9,378 nucleotides of DNA from the NCBI GenBank assembly GCA_021816565.1, contig JAKAXN010000166.1, positions 1 through 9,378 of the forward strand. Reading direction: 5' to 3'. Shown here one piece after another: positions 6,790 to 9,378 of this stretch. This DNA comes from Actinomycetes bacterium (GTDB taxonomy: Bacteria > Actinomycetota > Acidimicrobiia > Acidimicrobiales > Palsa-688). Each line of letters opens with the position of its first letter. The stretch's first letter is position 1. The notes beneath the pieces are model-generated. The model saw nothing but the letters and a program-made list of their open reading frames with translations. It was not told where the DNA came from and ran no database searches. The position numbers were made by a program, and so were the translations under genes.

Positions 6790-7578
6790 TCAGCCGAGCA
6801 GGAGCTGCTGTATGCGCCGGCCGGCCACCGCCACCCCCGCCACGCCCATGGCCGTCAGGTACACCGCCGCGCCGATCGCCGGCCAGCCGACCACGCCCAG
6901 GGTGAGGGACCGCTCCAGCACCACCCCGTGGTAGAGCGGGGTGCACTCCACCACGATCTGCAGCCACCGCGGGTAGGTGGACAGCGGGTAGAAGGTGGTC
7001 GAGAACAGGAACAGCGGCAGCATCACCAGCTGGATCAGGTCGAAATCGGTCCAGCCCCGCATGTAGGTGGTGGCGGCCATGCCCGCGGCGGCGAAGGCGA
7101 AGCCGATCAGCACCGCCGCCGGCAGGGCCAGCACCGCCCACACCGAGGCCACGTCGCCGAGAGCCGCCATCATCACCACGAACACGGTGGAGTAGACCGC
7201 CCCCCGGATCAGGGCGGTGGCTATCTCCCCCCGGGCCACGTCCACCGCCCTCATCGGGGTGGCCAGGACGGCGTCGTAGACCTTGGCGTACTTGAGCTTG
7301 AAGAACACGTTGAACGTGGACTCGTAGACGGCTCCGTTCATGGCCGACGCCGCCAGCAGGGCCGGCGCCACGTAGGTGGCGTAGCTGTAGACCCGGCCGT
7401 CGGGGCCGTGGATGGCGCCCACCAGCTTGCCGATGCCGATGCCGATCGACAGCAGGTAGAACACCGGTTCGGCCAGCCCGGAGACCAGCACGTACCAGCC
7501 GCGGCGGGCCACCCGGGCGTTGCGCTCGATCATGCGCCGGCCCCGGCCCAGCCCGAGGACCGCCACGGCCACGCTCAT
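6790..7578 (-). CDS. ABC-2 type transporter permease (second permease of the operon)
   Basis: This 262-residue membrane protein resembles DrrB/NodJ-type permeases, which form the channel half of ABC-2 exporters. About six membrane segments can be seen, near 30-50, 65-85, 120-141, 146-169, 183-200 and 230-252. The family pattern near the end is present: a hydrophobic stretch, FYPLSTYPRWLQIVV, then TPLYHGVVLERSL. The start ATG at 7578 is chosen because it overlaps the stop of the preceding permease by ATGA and has GGAGG (7587-7591, - strand) with an 8-base spacer. A longer open frame reaching 8082 runs over the other permease gene and is not real. The loop FFKLKYAKVYDAVLATPMRAVDV matches the equivalent loop of its partner, so the two probably form a heterodimer with the upstream ATPase. 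The substrate is unknown. No terminator is evident before ftsY. Confidence 0.88.
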   Translation of the reverse strand: MSVAVAVLGLGRGRRMIERNARVARRGWYVLVSGLAEPVFYLLSIGIGIGKLVGAIHGPDGRVYSYATYVAPALLAASAMNGAVYESTFNVFFKLKYAKVYDAVLATPMRAVDVARGEIATALIRGAVYSTVFVVMMAALGDVASVWAVLALPAAVLIGFAFAAAGMAATTYMRGWTDFDLIQLVMLPLFLFSTTFYPLSTYPRWLQIVVECTPLYHGVVLERSLTLGVVGWPAIGAAVYLTAMGVAGVAVAGRRIQQLLLG

Positions 7579-8354
7579 ACCAGGAGCCTCCGCCGGTAGG
7601 TGGACCGGCCGGCCGCCGCACCGGCTGCGGCCAGCACCACCAGGTAGGCCACGTGCCCGATGGTCCCGGCCGCGCCGGCGCTCCCGGAGGCCAGGGCCCG
7701 GCACAGGGCCACCCCGTGCCACAGCGGGGTCACGTAGGCGATGATGCGGAGTGCGCCCGGCAGCTGGCTGATGGGGAAGAAGACCCCGGAGAAGAGGAAC
7801 AGCGGGACGACGCCCAGGCGGAACACCAGGCTGAAGGCCCCGTCGCTGTCCTGGGTGGCGGCGAAGGCGGCCAGCGGGGTGGCGAACGCCAGGCCGGTCA
7901 GCACCCCCACGGGGAGGATGGCGACCGACTCGACAGACCGGGTCGCACCGAAGCAGGCCATCACCACCAGGTACGAGGCCACCGCCATGGAGACCCGGAT
8001 GGCGATCCACATCAGGTGGCCGGCCAGCACGTCCACCACCCGCAGCGGCGTGGCCAGCATGGCGTAGTACGTCTTCTGCCACTTGATGGCCCCCATCACC
8101 GGGAACATCGATTCGCTGGCCGCGGTGGTGGCCGCCGCGGACGCGGCCAGGGCCGGGGCCACGAACTGCAGGTAGCTGACGTGGCCCAGGGCGGCGGTGT
8201 GGCCGCCGCGGTTGATGAACGACCCGAGCCCCACCCCCATGGCCAGCAGGTACAGCAGCGGGTTGACGAACGTGGTCATGATCGACGCCCTCCAGGTGCG
8301 GGCGTAGGCCCGGCCGAAGTAGGAGACGACCCGTACAGCCGGAACGGTGGCCAC
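7575..8354 (-). CDS. ABC-2 type transporter permease (first permease of the operon)
   Basis: This 259-residue integral membrane protein is the first of two ABC-2 permeases. It has about six hydrophobic segments (near 26-46, 62-82, 112-134, 142-166, 175-198 and 230-249). The conserved segment is FLFSGVFFPISQLPGALRI followed by TPLWHGVALCRAL. The cytoplasmic loop KWQKTYYAMLATPLRVVDVLAG matches the same loop in the second permease, which suggests an old duplication. The start is GTG at 8354. Two Shine-Dalgarno candidates exist: AGGAGG (8367-8372, 12-base spacer, overlapping the ATPase stop) and GGGGAG (8358-8363, 3-base spacer). No other in-frame start is present between the ATPase stop and this GTG. 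Only 16 bases separate it from the ATPase gene, so translation is likely coupled. Drug, lipid or polysaccharide export are all possible; the sequence does not decide. Confidence 0.88.
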   Translation of the reverse strand: MATVPAVRVVSYFGRAYARTWRASIMTTFVNPLLYLLAMGVGLGSFINRGGHTAALGHVSYLQFVAPALAASAAATTAASESMFPVMGAIKWQKTYYAMLATPLRVVDVLAGHLMWIAIRVSMAVASYLVVMACFGATRSVESVAILPVGVLTGLAFATPLAAFAATQDSDGAFSLVFRLGVVPLFLFSGVFFPISQLPGALRIIAYVTPLWHGVALCRALASGSAGAAGTIGHVAYLVVLAAAGAAAGRSTYRRRLLV

Positions 8355-8357
8355 TTT

Positions 8358-8372
8358 CTCCCCGGTCCTCCT
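8358..8372 (-). promoter_or_regulatory. Double Shine-Dalgarno region before the first permease
   Basis: On the - strand the ATPase stop TAG is part of TAGGAGG, so the strong AGGAGG (8367-8372) overlaps the stop codon. A second purine run, GGGGAG (8358-8363), lies 3 bases before the GTG. One is farther and one nearer than the usual 5-9 bases. The arrangement suggests that ribosomes ending the ATPase re-initiate on the permease. Confidence 0.55.
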
Positions 8373-9351
8373 AGTCGATCAGCTGGCGGCCGGTGAGGGT
8401 CAGGAACACGTCCTCGAGGCTGGATCGCCGGGCCAGGACGCTGAGGGGGTCCAGCCGGCGGGCCCCGACGGCCTCCACTGCGGCGTCGCCGTCGTCGGTG
8501 TAGAGCAGCAGCCGGTCCGGGAGGATCTCCAGCCTCTCGCCCAGGTCCTCCACCTTGCCGGCCATGCGCTCGGTCTCGCCGGGCGGGAAGCGCAGCTCGA
8601 CCACCTCGCGGGTGGAGTGGCGCTCGATCAGCTGGCGGGGGGAGCCCTCGGCGGCGATGCGCCCCCGGTCCATCACCACCAGCCGGTCGCACAGCTGTTC
8701 GGCCTCGTCCATGTAGTGGGTGGTCAGGACCAGCGTCACCCCCTGGGCCTTCAGCCGGTACAGCCGGTCCCACAGCACGTGGCGGGCCTGGGGGTCCAGG
8801 CCGGTCGTCGGCTCGTCCAGCAGGAGCACATCGGGGTCGTTGACCAGGGAGCGGGCGATGGTGAGGCGCCGCTTCATGCCCCCCGACAGGGGCTCCACCC
8901 GCTCGTCGGCCCGCTCGCTCAGCTGGGCGAAATCCAGGAGGGAGTCGATGCGCTGCCTCAGTTCCCGCTTGGGGATGTCGAAGTAGCGGCCGTAGACGTA
9001 GAGGTTCTCCCGCACGGTCAGCTCCGGGTCCAGGTTGTCCTCCTGGGGGATGACCCCCAGCCGGGCCCGGATGGCCGGGCCCTCCCGCCCGGGGTCGAGC
9101 CCCAGGATCGTCAGCTCCCCGCCGCTGCGGGGCGAGACGCACGCGACCATCCTCATGGTGGAGCTCTTCCCGGCCCCGTTCGGGCCGAGGAAGCCGAACG
9201 CCTCCCCCCGCTGCACCTCGAAGCTCACCGAGTCCACGGCCCGGAACGTCCCGAAGCTCTTGCTCAGGTTCCGGGCCCGGATAAGTGCCTCCGGCGCGCC
9301 CACCTGCCCGTTTCTACCGGATCGCCGGCCGCGGGGCCGGTCCTTTTTCAT
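8371..9351 (-). CDS. ABC transporter ATP-binding protein (DrrA/NodI type)
   Basis: This is the ATPase that powers the two adjacent ABC-2 permeases, working at the inner face of the cell membrane. In the 326-residue form, motifs are Walker A GPNGAGKS (56-63), Q-loop Q103, signature LSGGM (155-159), Walker B VLLLDE (175-180, E180 catalytic), D-loop GLD (184-186) and H-loop H212. A C-terminal extension (about 240-320) ends in SSLEDVFLTLTGR, as in drug and NodI-type exporters. FGFLGPNGAGKSSTMRMVACVSP and NLDPELTVRENL are typical of this subfamily. The start is uncertain: ATG at 9351 adds a basic tail (KKDRPRGRRSGR) with only GAGG directly against the codon. GTG at 9303 (residue 17) would give a more usual N-terminus and has TAGAAA 7 bases upstream. 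It is the first gene of the operon. Daunorubicin- or nodulation-factor export should not be inferred from the family name. Confidence 0.93.
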   Translation of the reverse strand: MKKDRPRGRRSGRNGQVGAPEALIRARNLSKSFGTFRAVDSVSFEVQRGEAFGFLGPNGAGKSSTMRMVACVSPRSGGELTILGLDPGREGPAIRARLGVIPQEDNLDPELTVRENLYVYGRYFDIPKRELRQRIDSLLDFAQLSERADERVEPLSGGMKRRLTIARSLVNDPDVLLLDEPTTGLDPQARHVLWDRLYRLKAQGVTLVLTTHYMDEAEQLCDRLVVMDRGRIAAEGSPRQLIERHSTREVVELRFPPGETERMAGKVEDLGERLEILPDRLLLYTDDGDAAVEAVGARRLDPLSVLARRSSLEDVFLTLTGRQLID

Positions 9352-9358
9352 CCTCGTC

Positions 9359-9378
9359 TACGCTGGTACATCTCATGT
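9359..9378 (+). promoter_or_regulatory. Possible divergent leaderless start at the right edge
   Basis: On the + strand TACGCT (9359-9364, fitting TANNNT) is followed after 10 bases by ATG at 9375-9377. This resembles the promoter-start layouts of smc and ftsY in this window. It would start a gene running off the right edge, divergent from the exporter operon. Only one codon is visible, so the call is weak. On the opposite strand, TACCAG (9363-9368) could serve the ATPase. Confidence 0.25.

Noticed and set aside
6790..8082. A longer version of the second permease (430 residues)
   Set aside because: The extra N-terminal part overlaps the first permease in another frame and is Gly/Arg/Pro-rich nonsense. 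The ATG at 7578 has a good Shine-Dalgarno and an ATGA overlap.
8276..9142. A 288-codon open frame on the - strand inside the ATPase
   Set aside because: It is an out-of-frame shadow of the ATPase gene, rich in Pro, Gly and Arg, with no ABC motif.
1..9378. CRISPR arrays, tRNA or rRNA genes, insertion sequences, parS-like sites
   Set aside because: No spaced direct repeats of CRISPR type, no tRNA-like folds, no transposase or terminal inverted repeats, and no match to TGTTTCACGTGAAACA were seen when reading through.

Overview
The window is a very GC-rich chromosomal segment with strong G/C bias at third codon positions. The gene order (acyl carrier protein, rnc, mutM, smc, ftsY), the probable leaderless promoters, the membrane-anchored FtsY and the protein sequences all point to a high-GC Gram-positive bacterium (phylum Actinomycetota). 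A lineage such as Acidimicrobiia is plausible but not proven from sequence alone.

Left part (1-6771, all on the + strand) is a conserved housekeeping cluster. It begins with the 3' end of an acyl carrier protein gene. Next come RNase III (rnc), the 8-oxoguanine repair glycosylase MutM (Fpg), the full-length chromosome-organising ATPase SMC, and the signal-recognition-particle receptor FtsY. rnc and mutM touch (TAGTG, one base shared) and are surely co-transcribed. Gaps of about 110 bases precede smc and ftsY. Each gap holds a TANNNT -10-like hexamer 9 bases before the start codon and no Shine-Dalgarno sequence, which suggests leaderless transcripts. The gap between smc and ftsY also holds a perfect 9-bp inverted repeat.

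Right part (6790-9351, all on the - strand) is a compact three-gene ABC-2 exporter operon, read right to left: an ATPase of the DrrA/NodI type and two six-helix ABC-2 permeases. The ATPase stop codon overlaps the Shine-Dalgarno of the first permease, and the two permease genes overlap by ATGA. The operon converges on ftsY with only 18 bases between stop codons. The substrate cannot be told from sequence. At the extreme right edge there may be the start of a divergent + strand gene.

I see no mobile element, CRISPR array, RNA gene or clear novel system. The points most worth a second look are the rnc start (conserved N-terminal sequence lies upstream of the only ATG, with no ATG, GTG or TTG available), the leaderless promoter pattern, the inverted repeat before ftsY, and the exporter of unknown substrate.
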